The notes below the pieces were generated by a model. The model saw nothing but the letters and a program-made list of their open reading frames with translations. It searched no databases and was not told where the DNA came from. From Sinosporangium siamense (GTDB lineage Bacteria > Actinomycetota > Actinomycetes > Streptosporangiales > Streptosporangiaceae), in contig NZ_BOOW01000027.1 in the NCBI RefSeq assembly GCF_016863435.1, positions 62,001 through 126,000 on the forward strand: a DNA stretch of 64,000 nt, in the 5' to 3' direction. This document shows, piece after piece, positions 35,936-45,447 of the stretch; position 1 is the first letter of the stretch, and each line of letters starts with the position of its first letter. The translations under genes and the position numbers were made by a program.

Positions 35936-36883
35936 ATGCGCCGACGCCGACTGGCCGCCCTGCTGGCCGTGCCATTGCTCTTTGCCGCAGCTTGTGGGAC
36001 GGATAAGGGCACCGGCGCGACGTCCGCGTCCTCCTCCGCGCTTCAGGTCACAGGGGAGGCCGGCAAGCAGCCTCAGGTGAAGTTCCCGGGCGGTTCGCCC
36101 GCGAAGACGTCTTCGGTCAACATGTTGAGCGAGGGCACGGGTGAGTCGTTCAAGAAGGGCGACTCGGTCCTGGCCAACCTGACCGTCTTCGACTGGGACG
36201 GCAAGAAGAACGCGATGGCCGGCTCGACCTACACGAGCAAGCCTGAGCTGATCAAGGTGGACGACAAGCTGCCCAAGGTGCTGTTCGACGCCTTCCACAA
36301 GGTCAAGCCGGGTGGCCGGTTCGTCGCGGTGGTGGCTCCCGCCGACAGCTACACCAAGGAGGACCTGGAGCAGGCCAAGCAGCAGGGCATCGACACGAGC
36401 AACCCGAAGGTGTTCGTGTTCGACCCGGTGCGCGCGGTTCCGGTCATGATCAAGGGCACGGGGGCCGACCCGGAGGTCAAGGGCGTCAAGCTGGAGAGCC
36501 CGGAGGGCGCGGCGCCCAAGCTGTCGACCAAGACCGATGAGAAGGCGCCGAAGGAGCTCATCTCCAAGACCGTCATCGAGGGCGACGGCGCCAAGGTCGA
36601 AAAGGGCCAGACGATCATGGTGCAATACACCGGAAAGATCTGGGGCACCGACCGCGAGTTCGACTCAAGCTGGGCCAAGGGCGGCGCGCCGGTCTCCTTC
36701 CCGATCGGTGTCGGCCAGGTGATCAAGGGCTGGGACCAGAGCCTGGTGGGCGCCAAGGCCGGCAGCCGCCTGCTCGTGTCGATCCCGCCGGACCTCGGCT
36801 ACGGCAAGCAGGGGCAGCCTCAGGCCAACATCAAGGGCACCGACACGCTCGTCTTCGTGGTGGACGTGCTCGGCTCCTACTGA
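35936..36883 (+). CDS. FKBP-type peptidyl-prolyl isomerase lipoprotein
   Basis: This is a 315-residue exported folding catalyst. The N-terminus MRRRRLAALLAVPLLFAAAC is a lipoprotein signal with the lipidated Cys at residue 20. A first FKBP-like domain (about 50-150) is degenerate. The second (about 215-315) carries VQYTGKIWGTDREFDSSW, VGQVIKGWDQSLVGAKAGSR and IPPDLGYGKQG, which include the active-site aromatic residues. Genes for this protein usually lie between pafA and pafB in this order of bacteria, which fits its place in the backbone. ATG 35936 has GAGGGA nine bases upstream. Confidence 0.92.
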   Translation: MRRRRLAALLAVPLLFAAACGTDKGTGATSASSSALQVTGEAGKQPQVKFPGGSPAKTSSVNMLSEGTGESFKKGDSVLANLTVFDWDGKKNAMAGSTYTSKPELIKVDDKLPKVLFDAFHKVKPGGRFVAVVAPADSYTKEDLEQAKQQGIDTSNPKVFVFDPVRAVPVMIKGTGADPEVKGVKLESPEGAAPKLSTKTDEKAPKELISKTVIEGDGAKVEKGQTIMVQYTGKIWGTDREFDSSWAKGGAPVSFPIGVGQVIKGWDQSLVGAKAGSRLLVSIPPDLGYGKQGQPQANIKGTDTLVFVVDVLGSY

Positions 36884-37053
36884 TCCACGCCTCTGACCTC
36901 GCAAGATCACCCGTCCTCCGCCTCAGCGCTCACGTCCGGCCTCCGGACGTTGATCGCTAAGGCGGGGGGCGGGTGTGTTCGTTGTGACGGGGCACCAATA
37001 AGGTGCCGTTTCATGTCGATGACCACCATTGAGCAAAATGTTCTGATTGCACA

Positions 37054-38139
37054 ATGATTCCCGTCATGGAGGCGAGTCGGCTCATCACGGCGGACGACGT
37101 CGCACCACTGGCCCGTGGCTGTGCCGTACTCGGCACGGGAGGCGGCGGTGACGTCGCCTCCGGCGCCCTCGCCGCCCGACGGGCGGTCGAGCAATACGGC
37201 GGCGTCCCCCTCATCGCCCTCGGCGACCTGAGCCCGGACGACGTGATCCTCCCGCTGGGGATGATCGGCGCCCCCACCGTCGGCCACGAGATGATCCACG
37301 GCGACGACCAGCCCGCTCTCATCCTCCGCGAGGTCGAACGCCTGCTCGGCCGCAGGCCCGCCGCCGTCATGTCCTCGGAGATCGGCGGCTCCAACGGTGT
37401 GCACCCCGTCGGGTGGGCCGCCAGGCTCGGTCTGCCGCTGCTCGACGCCGACGCCATGGGGCGGGCCTTCCCCGAGGTGCAGATGGTCTCGATGCACGTC
37501 GCGGGGCTCGCCCCCACCGTGATCGTGCTGGCGGACGTGGTCGGCAACGTGACGGCCGTGCGGCCCGTGGACGGGGCGTGGGCCGAGCGCATCGCCCGCG
37601 CCGTCTGTGTGGCGGCCGGGTCGAGCGCCCTCATGGCGGACTACATCCTGCGGGCGGCCGAGGCGCGCGGCGCGCTCATCGAGGGCACCGTGAGCCGCGC
37701 GATCGCCCTGGGCCGCGCCGTCGACGGCGCCGCCGACCCATTGGGAGCGCTCACCGCCGAGCTCGGTGCCAGGAACCTCCTCAACGGCAAGATCACCGAC
37801 CTGCGGCGGGAGACCACCGGCGGTTTCGCCCGGGGCGCCGCCGTCGTCACGGGGGTGGGCGGCGACCGCGGCCGCATCATCACCCTGGAGATCCAGAACG
37901 AGAACCTCGTCGCCGTCGAGGACGGCCGCGTGCTCGCCATGGTGCCCGACCTCATCACCGTGGTCGACACCCAGACGGCTTCCGCCGTACAGACCGAGGG
38001 GCTGCGTTACGGGCAGCGGATCAGTGTGCTCGCCTGGCCCTGCGATCCGCTGTGGCGCACCCCGCGCGGCATCGAGGTCGCCGGGCCACGCGCCTTCGGC
38101 TACGACCTGGACTACGTCCCCGTCGAGGACATCCCTTGA
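37054..38139 (+). CDS. DUF917 (S-methyl-thiohydantoin desulfurase-like) protein
   Basis: This 361-residue member of the family formerly called DUF917 has signature segments CAVLGTGGGGDVASG, MIGAPTVGHEM, EIGGSNGVHPVGWAARLGLP and GRIITLEIQNENLVA. At least one characterised family member removes methanethiol from S-methyl-thiohydantoins, and these genes habitually sit beside HyuA/HyuB hydantoinase genes, as here. The following hyuA-like start codon overlaps its stop (TTGA), so the two are translationally coupled. Neither ATG 37054 nor ATG 37066 has a clear ribosome site. Confidence 0.85.
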   Translation: MIPVMEASRLITADDVAPLARGCAVLGTGGGGDVASGALAARRAVEQYGGVPLIALGDLSPDDVILPLGMIGAPTVGHEMIHGDDQPALILREVERLLGRRPAAVMSSEIGGSNGVHPVGWAARLGLPLLDADAMGRAFPEVQMVSMHVAGLAPTVIVLADVVGNVTAVRPVDGAWAERIARAVCVAAGSSALMADYILRAAEARGALIEGTVSRAIALGRAVDGAADPLGALTAELGARNLLNGKITDLRRETTGGFARGAAVVTGVGGDRGRIITLEIQNENLVAVEDGRVLAMVPDLITVVDTQTASAVQTEGLRYGQRISVLAWPCDPLWRTPRGIEVAGPRAFGYDLDYVPVEDIP

Positions 38140-39665
38140 CCGCCCTGCGCGTCGGCGTCGACGTCGGCGGCACCAACACCGACGCGGTCGTGCTCGACGC
38201 GGCCGACCGCGTGCTCGCCCGCGCCAAACGGCCCACCAGCCCCGATGTGACCGCGGGGCTGCGGGCCGCGCTCGACGCGGTGCTCGGCGAGATCGGCGGG
38301 CGGGCGGACGAGGTGACCCGGGTCATGCTCGGCACCACACACGCCACCAACGCGATCCTGGAGCGCCGCTCCCTCGGCCGCGTCGCCGTCCTGCGGCTCG
38401 GCGCACCCGCGACTACGGCGATCCCGCCCCTCACCGGCTGGCCCGCGGACCTGCGCCGCGCCGTGTCGGCGGGCGAGGCGGTCGTGGGCGGCGGCCACTT
38501 CGTCGACGGGCGCCCCATCGCGCCGCTGGACCGTGCCGCCATCCGCCGTTTCCTCACCGAAGGCGGGCGCGAGGCCGACGCGGTCGCGGTGACAGGGGTG
38601 TTCAGCCCGGCGGGCGCCGACCAGGAGAGGGAGGTCGCCGAGATCGTCCGCACTGAGCTCGGCGCCGCCGTCCCGATCTCCCTGTCGCACGAGATCGGCT
38701 CCCTCGGCCTCGTGGAACGCGAGAACGCCACCGTGCTCAACGCCGCGCTGTACGGCGTGGCCCGCGACGTGACGCGTGCCCTCACCGACGCCCTGGCCGG
38801 CCGCGGCCTCGCCCCGCAGACCTATTTCGCGCAGAACGACGGCACCCTGATGGCCGTGGACCACGCGGCCCGCTACCCGGTGCTCACCATCGGCTCCGGG
38901 CCCGCCAACTCCCTGCGCGGCGCGGCCCTGCTGTCCGGGGTGTCCGACGCGATCGTGGCCGACGTCGGCGGCACCTCCACCGACTTCGGGGTGCTCGCGG
39001 GCGGTTTCCCGCGCGAGTCCGCGGCACCCGCCGAGATCGGCGGTGTCACCACCAACTTCCGCATGCCCGACATCCTGGCGATCGCGCTCGGCGGCGGCAG
39101 CGTCGTCGCCGGCGGCGCCGTGGGGCCCCGCTCGGTGGGATACCGCATCACGCGGGAGGCGCTGGTCTTCGGCGGGCGCACCGCGACCCTGACCGACGCC
39201 GCCGTCGCCGCCGGGCGCGGCCGGGTCGGCACCCATCCCGTCCCGGACCTCGACGGTCTGGCGGCAGCCGTACGGCTCGCCGACGAGATGGTGGCCGACG
39301 CGGTCGACCGGGTATCCCTCGGGAGGGGCGATCGGCCCCTCGTCGCCGTCGGCGGCGGCGCGTTCCTTCTCCCCGACACCATCCCCGGCGCCGGCGAGGT
39401 CGTCCGGCCCCCCGACGCCGACGTGGCCAACGCCGTCGGCGCCGCCATCGCGCTCGCCGGCGGCAGGTCCGGCACGATCGTCGCCGGCCGCACCGGCAGG
39501 GACGCCGCCGTCGAACGGGCCAAGCGTGAGGCCGCCGATCGGGCGGTCGCCGCCGGGGCCGATCCGGCGGCGGTGGAGATCGTCGAGTTGTCCGAAGTGC
39601 CGCTCAGCTACCTCGAAGGGCCCGCCGTCCGCGTGCACGTGAAGGCGGCCGGCCCGTTGAAGTGA
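38136..39665 (+). CDS. Hydantoinase/oxoprolinase family protein, HyuA-like (short form)
   Basis: This 509-residue ATP-dependent hydantoinase A-type protein of the actin/acetate-kinase fold starts with phosphate-1 loop RVGVDVGGTNTDAVVLD. GTTHATNAILERR and SHEIGSLGLVERENATVLNAAL follow, with the second nucleotide motif IVADVGGTSTDFGVLAGG. The TTG start at 38136 overlaps the DUF917 stop and has GAGGA five bases upstream; no ATG or GTG precedes the conserved start. It lacks the C-terminal extension of long HyuA proteins, the subclass usually paired with DUF917. It probably activates or opens a (thio)hydantoin ring. Confidence 0.88.
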   Translation: MTALRVGVDVGGTNTDAVVLDAADRVLARAKRPTSPDVTAGLRAALDAVLGEIGGRADEVTRVMLGTTHATNAILERRSLGRVAVLRLGAPATTAIPPLTGWPADLRRAVSAGEAVVGGGHFVDGRPIAPLDRAAIRRFLTEGGREADAVAVTGVFSPAGADQEREVAEIVRTELGAAVPISLSHEIGSLGLVERENATVLNAALYGVARDVTRALTDALAGRGLAPQTYFAQNDGTLMAVDHAARYPVLTIGSGPANSLRGAALLSGVSDAIVADVGGTSTDFGVLAGGFPRESAAPAEIGGVTTNFRMPDILAIALGGGSVVAGGAVGPRSVGYRITREALVFGGRTATLTDAAVAAGRGRVGTHPVPDLDGLAAAVRLADEMVADAVDRVSLGRGDRPLVAVGGGAFLLPDTIPGAGEVVRPPDADVANAVGAAIALAGGRSGTIVAGRTGRDAAVERAKREAADRAVAAGADPAAVEIVELSEVPLSYLEGPAVRVHVKAAGPLK

Positions 39666-39692
39666 TCAGCGAATGAAAGGAACCCCCCCACC

Positions 39693-41324
39693 ATGCGCCG
39701 GCAGAGACGCCTGCTCGCCATCGGAACCGCCGCCGCCCTCGCCCTCGTCGCCGCCTGCGGCGGCGGCCAGGTGCGCGGATCCGGAGACCGCTCCCCGGGG
39801 GCCGCGCCCTCGGGCGCGGCAGGCGGCGGTGCGGTCGACACCACCTTCGTCTACGCCCCCAACCTGGACGTGGTCACCGACTGGGACCCGGCGAGCTCGT
39901 ATTCCAACGAGATCATCGCGATGCAGAACATCTACGAGTCGCTCACGAAGTTCAACATCCAGACGCAGAAGGTCGAACCGCGCCTGGCCACCGCCTGGAC
40001 GGCGTCCGGCGACGCCAAGAAGTGGACCTTCACCCTGCGCGAGAACGTGAAGTTCCACACCGGCAAGCCCCTCGACGCCGAAGCCGCCAAAGCCGCCATC
40101 GAACGCACCAAGGAGGAGGGCGCGGGCGCGGCCTACATCTGGGACTCGGTCAAGTCCATCAAGGCCAAGGACGCCAAGACCCTGGAGTTCAAACTCAAAT
40201 ATCCCGCGCCGCTCGACCTGCTGGCCTCCGCCGACTTCGCCGCCTACATCTACGACACCACCGCCGCGGGGTCCGGCGATCTGAAGAAGTGGTTCGCCGA
40301 GGGCAAGGACGCCGGATCCGGCCCCTACACCGTCGACACCTGGCAGAAGGGCAAGGAGGTCGAACTCAGCCTCAAGGCGTTCGACGGCTACTGGGGCGGC
40401 TGGCAGGGCACGAAGTACAAGCGGGTCGAGTTCCGCGTCACCCCCGAGCTCACCACCGCCGCCCAGCTCGTGCAGCGCGGCGAAGTGGGCTTCGCGCCGC
40501 GGCTCAACCCGCAGCTCTTCGCCCAGGCGGAGGCCCAGGGCGCCCAGACCGAGCAGGCGGCGTCCTTCCAGAACCTCCTCGCGCTGTTCAACACCCAGCA
40601 CGGCCCCCTGAAGGATGTACGGCTGCGCAAGGCCGTGCAGAAGGCTATCGACTACGACGGCCTGGTAGCCGCGCTGAAGGGCGCGGGCGCCGCCGCCAGC
40701 GGCCTCGTGCCGCAGGGACTGTTCGGCCACGTGCCAGGCCGCGCCCAGAAGCAGGACCTGGCCGGCGCCGAGGCCCTGCTGAAGGAGGCCGGGCACGGGC
40801 CCGGCGGCAAGCCGCTCAAGCTCACCATGACCTACGCGCAGGGCGATGCCGACCAGCAGCTCCTCGCCACCCTGCTCAGCTCCACCCTCAGCAAGCTCAA
40901 CGTGACGCTGGAGGCCAAACCGCTCCAGTGGAGCACCCAGTGGGACCAGGCCAAGTCCGGCGACACCGCCAAGCGGCAGGACATCTTCGTCATGTACTGG
41001 TATCCCGACTACGCCGACGCCTACTCGTGGTTCGTCAACGTGTTCCGCAGCTCCGCCAAGCCGTCGTTCAACCTGACCTACCTCAAGGACGACAAGTTCG
41101 ACGAGGCCGTCGACAAGCTCACCGAACTGGCCGCGGTCGACAAGGACGCGGCGCTCAAGTCCTACGCCGACCTGCAGACCCGGCTCATCGACGAACTCGC
41201 CGTGGTGGCCGTGCCGTACGTCGTCAACTACCAGCGCGTGCTCGCCCAGGGCGTCTCCGGCTACGTGGACAACCCCGCCTACCCCAACGTGGTGTTCGTC
41301 TACGACCTGACGCCGGGCGCGTAG
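39693..41324 (+). CDS. ABC transporter substrate-binding lipoprotein (family 5)
   Basis: This 543-residue solute-binding protein belongs to the peptide/nickel/opine group. Its lipoprotein signal has lipobox LVAAC, with the Cys near residue 22. The SBP family 5 domain includes YESLTKFNIQTQKVEPRLA, KKWTFTLRENVKFHTGKPL and GSGPYTVDTWQKG. It captures the substrate outside the cell and delivers it to the two permeases encoded next. Sitting between hydantoinase-type genes, a cyclic ureide, N-carbamoyl amino acid or related compound is a plausible ligand. The ATG at 39693 has GAAAGGA about 15 bases upstream. Confidence 0.92.
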   Translation: MRRQRRLLAIGTAAALALVAACGGGQVRGSGDRSPGAAPSGAAGGGAVDTTFVYAPNLDVVTDWDPASSYSNEIIAMQNIYESLTKFNIQTQKVEPRLATAWTASGDAKKWTFTLRENVKFHTGKPLDAEAAKAAIERTKEEGAGAAYIWDSVKSIKAKDAKTLEFKLKYPAPLDLLASADFAAYIYDTTAAGSGDLKKWFAEGKDAGSGPYTVDTWQKGKEVELSLKAFDGYWGGWQGTKYKRVEFRVTPELTTAAQLVQRGEVGFAPRLNPQLFAQAEAQGAQTEQAASFQNLLALFNTQHGPLKDVRLRKAVQKAIDYDGLVAALKGAGAAASGLVPQGLFGHVPGRAQKQDLAGAEALLKEAGHGPGGKPLKLTMTYAQGDADQQLLATLLSSTLSKLNVTLEAKPLQWSTQWDQAKSGDTAKRQDIFVMYWYPDYADAYSWFVNVFRSSAKPSFNLTYLKDDKFDEAVDKLTELAAVDKDAALKSYADLQTRLIDELAVVAVPYVVNYQRVLAQGVSGYVDNPAYPNVVFVYDLTPGA

Positions 41325-41328
41325 ACCC

Positions 41329-42345
41329 GTGCCGCGCTACCTGACCCGCCGGCTCGGCCAGGCCGTCCTGGTCGTGGCCGGCGTGGTCGGCCTCACCTTC
41401 GCCGTCATGCGCCTCGTGCCCGGCGACCCCGCGGTCGCGTTCGCCGGGCCGAGGGCCACCGAGGCCGAGCTCGCCGCCGCCCGCGCCCGCTTCGGCCTGG
41501 ACGACCCCCTGTGGACGCAACTCTGGAACTATGCGCGCGATCTGGCCCGCGGCGACTGGGGTGTCAGCCTGCACACCAAGCAGCCCGTCGCCCAGGACCT
41601 CGCGCTCGCCTTCCCCGCCTCCCTCGAACTCGTCGGCGCCGCCATGATCGTGGCCGTGGCCGCAGGGGTGCCGCTCGGTGTGCTCGCCGCGAGGTTCAAG
41701 GCCGGGCTGCCGGACTTCTCCGTACGCCTCACCTCGATGCTGGCGGTGTCGCTGCCGGTCTTCTGGCTGGCCCTGGTCGTGCAGACCGTCTTCGCCGGCA
41801 ACCTCGGGTGGTTTCCGGTCGCGGGGGAGTATGACAACTCCCTCGACGTCACCAGCCCGCTGCGGGTCTACACCAACATCACCATCGTGGACGCCCTCAT
41901 CACCGGCAACTGGCCCATCTTCACCAGCACCCTGTGGCACCTCGTGCTGCCCGCCCTGGTCGTCGCGGCCTACCCGGCCGGGGTGATCGCGCAGATGACG
42001 CGGGCGGCGCTCATCGAGGAGAGCGGCCAGGACCACGCCCGCCTCGCCCGCGCCCTCGGCTTCGGGCGGATCGCCGTGCTCACCCGCTTCGCGCTGCGGC
42101 CCGCCGCCGGGCCGGTGCTCTCGCTCATCGCCCTCGTGTTCGCCTACGCGATCGTCAACGGGTTCCTGGTCGAGGCGGTGTTCAACTGGCCGGGCGTCGG
42201 GCGTTACGCCGCCGACGCCATCCGGTCGCTCGACACCCCCGCCATCGCGGGCGTCACCCTGCTGGTCGCCCTCCTCTACGTCGCCGCCAACCTGGCGGTC
42301 GACCTCCTGCAGGGCCTCGTCGACCCGAGAGTGAGGGGCCGGTGA
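41329..42345 (+). CDS. ABC transporter permease, DppB type
   Basis: This 338-residue inner-membrane permease has six spans and starts PRYLTRRLGQAVLVVAGVVGLTF. The N-terminal extracellular loop typical of DppB proteins contains PGDPAVAFAGPRAT. The cytoplasmic EAA loop ARALGFGRIAVLTRFALRPA contacts the ATPases. The GTG start is 4 bases after the solute-binding gene. Its stop overlaps the next start (GTGA at 42342-42345), so translation of the two permeases is coupled. Confidence 0.92.
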   Translation: MPRYLTRRLGQAVLVVAGVVGLTFAVMRLVPGDPAVAFAGPRATEAELAAARARFGLDDPLWTQLWNYARDLARGDWGVSLHTKQPVAQDLALAFPASLELVGAAMIVAVAAGVPLGVLAARFKAGLPDFSVRLTSMLAVSLPVFWLALVVQTVFAGNLGWFPVAGEYDNSLDVTSPLRVYTNITIVDALITGNWPIFTSTLWHLVLPALVVAAYPAGVIAQMTRAALIEESGQDHARLARALGFGRIAVLTRFALRPAAGPVLSLIALVFAYAIVNGFLVEAVFNWPGVGRYAADAIRSLDTPAIAGVTLLVALLYVAANLAVDLLQGLVDPRVRGR

Positions 42346-43301
42346 AGGACGAACACGACGCAGGTACGGCGGAAGCCGGCAAGACGCCCGACCCGATCAC
42401 GGTGTCCGGGCCCGGCGGGCTCGTGGTCCCGGCCGGCGTCGTGCTCCGCCGTACCCCGCTGCGCGCGCTCGCCGGCGCGGCGCGCGGCGACCTGCTCGCC
42501 ACCGCGGGGGCCGTGCTGCTCGCGGCGATCGTGCTGGCGGCGCTGCTCGCGCCCTGGATCGCCCCCTACCCAGAGGACGGCGGCACCGCCACCCACCCCG
42601 CCCAGGCGCTGCTGTCGCCGGGCGCCGGCCACTGGTTCGGCACCGACCAGGTGGGCCGCGACATCCTCAGCCGCATCCTGTTCGGCGCGCGCACCTCGCT
42701 GTTCATCGCGGTGGCCGTGCTCGCGCTCGCCGCGGCCGTGGGGGTCACGCTGGGCGTCGTCGCGGGGTACGCCGGAGGCTGGGTGCGCGACGTCATCATG
42801 CGCGTGACCGACGTCTTCCTGGCCTTCCCCGCGCTGCTGCTGTCCCTGGCGCTCGCGGTCGTGCTCCAGCCGAGCGTCGCCACGGTCGTCGTCGCCATCG
42901 CCGTCACCTGGTGGCCCTGGTATGCCCGGCTGACCGCCGCGGTCGCCCAGTCGGTGTCGGCGCGCGGCTACGTCGACGCGGCCCGCTGCCTCGGCGTGCC
43001 CGCGCCCGTGATCGTGTTCCGGCACGTGCTGCCCAACTCCGTCACCCCCGTGACGGTGCAGCTCTCCCTGGACGCCGGCGGCGTGATCCTCACCGCCGCC
43101 GCCCTGTCCTACCTCGGCCTCGGCGCGCACGAACCGACCGCAGAATGGGGGCTCATGGTGCAGCAGGGGCAGAGCCTGTTCACCACCGACTGGTGGGTGG
43201 TGACCTTCCCCGGCCTCGCGATCCTCGTCACCGCGTTCTCCTTCAACGTGCTCGGCGAAGGACTGCGCGCCGCCCTGGACCCGCGCGGGAGGAGCAGATG
43301 A
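42342..43301 (+). CDS. ABC transporter permease, DppC type
   Basis: This 319-residue second permease subunit has five or six spans. It shows the family marks PGAGHWFGTDQVGRDILSRIL, FLAFPALLLSLALAV and the EAA loop AARCLGVPAPVIVFRHVLPN. The first 40 residues are hydrophilic and contain a stretch encoded by GGTACGGCGGAAGCCGG (42363-42379), a copy of the window-wide repeat core. The GTG start at 42342 overlaps the upstream stop. Its own stop overlaps the ATG of the first ATPase gene (ATGA). Confidence 0.9.
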   Translation: MKDEHDAGTAEAGKTPDPITVSGPGGLVVPAGVVLRRTPLRALAGAARGDLLATAGAVLLAAIVLAALLAPWIAPYPEDGGTATHPAQALLSPGAGHWFGTDQVGRDILSRILFGARTSLFIAVAVLALAAAVGVTLGVVAGYAGGWVRDVIMRVTDVFLAFPALLLSLALAVVLQPSVATVVVAIAVTWWPWYARLTAAVAQSVSARGYVDAARCLGVPAPVIVFRHVLPNSVTPVTVQLSLDAGGVILTAAALSYLGLGAHEPTAEWGLMVQQGQSLFTTDWWVVTFPGLAILVTAFSFNVLGEGLRAALDPRGRSR

Positions 43302-44179
43302 CGCTGATCGAGATCCGCGACCTCGAGGTGCGCATCGGCGGGCGCGTCGTCTCCGGCGTGCCCGAACTCGACCTCGCCGCCGGGCGCTGCACGGCGCTGG
43401 TGGGGGAGAGCGGCTCCGGCAAGACCACCGCGCTGCTGGCCGTGCTCGGCCTCCTCGACGGCGCCGACGTCACCGGGCGGGTCGTCGTGTGCGGCGTCGA
43501 CGTGCTCAACGCCCCCGAGAAGATCCTGCGCGAGATCCGCGGCGCCAAGGTCGCGCTCGTCCTGCAGAGCCCCCAGGCCGCGCTCAACCCCGCAATGCGC
43601 CTCGGCACCCTCATGCGCCGCGCACTCGCCCGCCACGGCGTGAAGGGCGCCGCCGCCCGCGCCCGCGCCGAGCAGGCCGTCGCCGACGTGCTGCTCGACC
43701 CGGAGATCCTGCGCCGCTATCCCCACCAGGTGTCCGGCGGCCAGGCGCAGCGGTTCGCCATCGCCCTGGCTCTGGCTCTCGGCGCGGGGGTCGTCGCCGC
43801 CGACGAACCCACCAGCGCCCTCGACGTCACCGTCCAGGCCGAGATCGTCGCCGTGCTGCGCCGGCTGCGCGAGGAACGCGGCCTGGCCCTGCTGCTGGTC
43901 TCCCACGACCTCGCGCTCGTCTCCACCGTCGCCGACGACGTCCTCGTCATGAAGGACGGCGGCGTCGTGGAGGCCGGTCCCGCCGCCCGGGTCCTCACCG
44001 CCCCCGCCCACCCCTACACGCGCGACCTCCTCGCCGCCGTGCCCCAGATGAGGGAGCAGAGCCGTGAACACCGCCCCGACGCTGACGGCGGAGAACCTGA
44101 CCCTGGCCTACGGCCCGGTGCCCGTCGTGCACGACGTGTCACTGGCAGTCGACGCCGGCGGCGCCGGCCTCATCGGTGA
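43298..44179 (+). CDS. ABC transporter ATP-binding protein, DppD type
   Basis: This 293-residue ATPase has Walker A GESGSGKTT (near residue 36), Q-loop LVLQSPQAALNP, signature VSGGQAQRF, Walker B VVAADEPTSALD and switch His in LLVSHDLAL. The normal fold ends near PQMREQ. About 40 further Arg-rich residues without family resemblance follow and overlap the next gene by 116 bases. That suggests a lost stop or a frameshift near 44050, where a GTGA junction would be expected. The start ATG 43298 has GGAGGAG close upstream. Confidence 0.88.
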   Translation: MTLIEIRDLEVRIGGRVVSGVPELDLAAGRCTALVGESGSGKTTALLAVLGLLDGADVTGRVVVCGVDVLNAPEKILREIRGAKVALVLQSPQAALNPAMRLGTLMRRALARHGVKGAAARARAEQAVADVLLDPEILRRYPHQVSGGQAQRFAIALALALGAGVVAADEPTSALDVTVQAEIVAVLRRLREERGLALLLVSHDLALVSTVADDVLVMKDGGVVEAGPAARVLTAPAHPYTRDLLAAVPQMREQSREHRPDADGGEPDPGLRPGARRARRVTGSRRRRRRPHR

Positions 44180-44999
44180 GAGCGGCTCGGGCAAGACCAC
44201 CCTCGCCCGCGCCCTGCTCGGCCTGCTGCGCCCCCGCGCCGGCCGGATCACGTACGGCACAGCCGACGTGACCAGGCTCCGCCGCGCCGAGCGGGCCGGG
44301 TTCCGTGCCGCGGTGCAGCCGGTGTTCCAGGACGGCGGCGAGGCGCTCAACCCGCGCATGCGCATCGGCACGTCCATCGCCGAAGGCCTCACCGGGCGGC
44401 TCCGTGCTGCTGAGCGGCGGGCCGCGGTGGCGGAGCTGATGGCCGGCGTCGGGCTCGACCCGGCACTCGCGGGCCGCCGCCCGCACGAGTTGTCGGGCGG
44501 CCAGCGGCAGCGGGCGGTGATCGCGCGGGCTCTCGCCGTACGGCCCCGGGTGCTCGTGCTCGACGAGCCCACCAGCGCCCTGGACGTGACGGTGCAGGCC
44601 AGGATCCTGGACCTGCTGGAGCGGCTGCGGGGGGAGCACGGGCTCGCTTATCTGCTCATCACGCACAACCTGGCGGTGGTCGACCGGTTGTGCGGCACGT
44701 CGCACGTCATGTTCGCCGGGCGGGTCGTGGAGAGCGGACCCACGGGGGATCTGCTCACCCGGCCCGCCCATCCCTACACCCTGGCCCTGCGCGACGCCGT
44801 GCCCCGCGTCGGCGGGCCGCCGCCCGCGGCCTCCGGGCGCACCGAGGCGAGCCCCGCGCCCTCGGGATGCCCGTTCCGCCGGCGATGTCCCCTCGCGGTC
44901 TCCCGGTGCCGGGAGGAGGCGCCGCGTCCGCGGTCGCTGGAGGGGCGGAGGGTGGCGTGCCACCGGGCGGAGGAGGTCCTCGGCGGGCGGCGCGGGTGA
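44064..44999 (+). CDS. ABC transporter ATP-binding protein, DppF type
   Basis: This 311-residue second ATPase of the importer has Walker A GESGSGKTT near residue 38, signature LSGGQRQRAVIARAL, Walker B VLVLDEPTSALD and H-loop LLITHNLAV. The C-terminal oligopeptide-transporter extension carries CPFRRRCPLAVSRCREE, whose cysteines commonly bind an Fe-S cluster in this family. The GTG start at 44064 has AGGGAG close upstream and lies inside the preceding ATPase gene. It ends the transporter run; a minus-strand gene follows. Confidence 0.92.
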   Translation: MNTAPTLTAENLTLAYGPVPVVHDVSLAVDAGGAGLIGESGSGKTTLARALLGLLRPRAGRITYGTADVTRLRRAERAGFRAAVQPVFQDGGEALNPRMRIGTSIAEGLTGRLRAAERRAAVAELMAGVGLDPALAGRRPHELSGGQRQRAVIARALAVRPRVLVLDEPTSALDVTVQARILDLLERLRGEHGLAYLLITHNLAVVDRLCGTSHVMFAGRVVESGPTGDLLTRPAHPYTLALRDAVPRVGGPPPAASGRTEASPAPSGCPFRRRCPLAVSRCREEAPRPRSLEGRRVACHRAEEVLGGRRG

Positions 45000-45046
45000 G
45001 GCCTCAGGTGTCGCCGGGTTGGAGGCAGGTGTCCGGTTTGAGTTGG

Positions 45047-45418
45047 TCAGGTATCGCCGGCCCATTTCAGCGGGTCCGGCATGATCCAGAACCCCGGGTT
45101 GGCCACCTCGGCCAGCACCGTGGCGCGGCCGGCGTCGGAGATGTGGTCGCGGAACTCCATCGCCACCGCCTCCTCCTCGCCGTCGACGAGGAGGATCAGC
45201 CTGCCCCGGTGCGCCATCCGCCACCGGAACGCGATCGTCTCCTCGCCGAAGACCACCGAGTGGCTGTGGAGCCGGCCCGTGCCGTCCGCGTCGAACAGCA
45301 CCTCGTCCCCGGACAGCACGCCCGCCGTCCCCAGCGCCGGCCGCCAGCGTCCCACGGGGCCGCGCTCCATCACCAGATCGCGCCAATTGTCCTTGTCACG
45401 TCCGCTCTGTAGCCCCAT
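45047..45418 (-). CDS. Hypothetical protein, divergent from hyuA
   Basis: This 123-residue soluble protein has a central beta-rich part (VLFDADGTGRLHSHSVVFGEE, FRWRMAHRGRLILLVDGEEE) and ends in a Trp/Pro-rich stretch. It contains no cysteines and no signal peptide. I do not recognise the family with certainty. ATG 45418 lies 29 bases from the divergent ATG of the large hyuA gene. TAAATA sits six bases before this start, so a leaderless transcript is possible. The shared promoter region suggests co-regulation with the hydantoinase genes. Confidence 0.6.
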   Translation of the reverse strand: MGLQSGRDKDNWRDLVMERGPVGRWRPALGTAGVLSGDEVLFDADGTGRLHSHSVVFGEETIAFRWRMAHRGRLILLVDGEEEAVAMEFRDHISDAGRATVLAEVANPGFWIMPDPLKWAGDT

Positions 45419-45447
45419 GGGCTCATATTTACCTACGGTCCGGAGCC

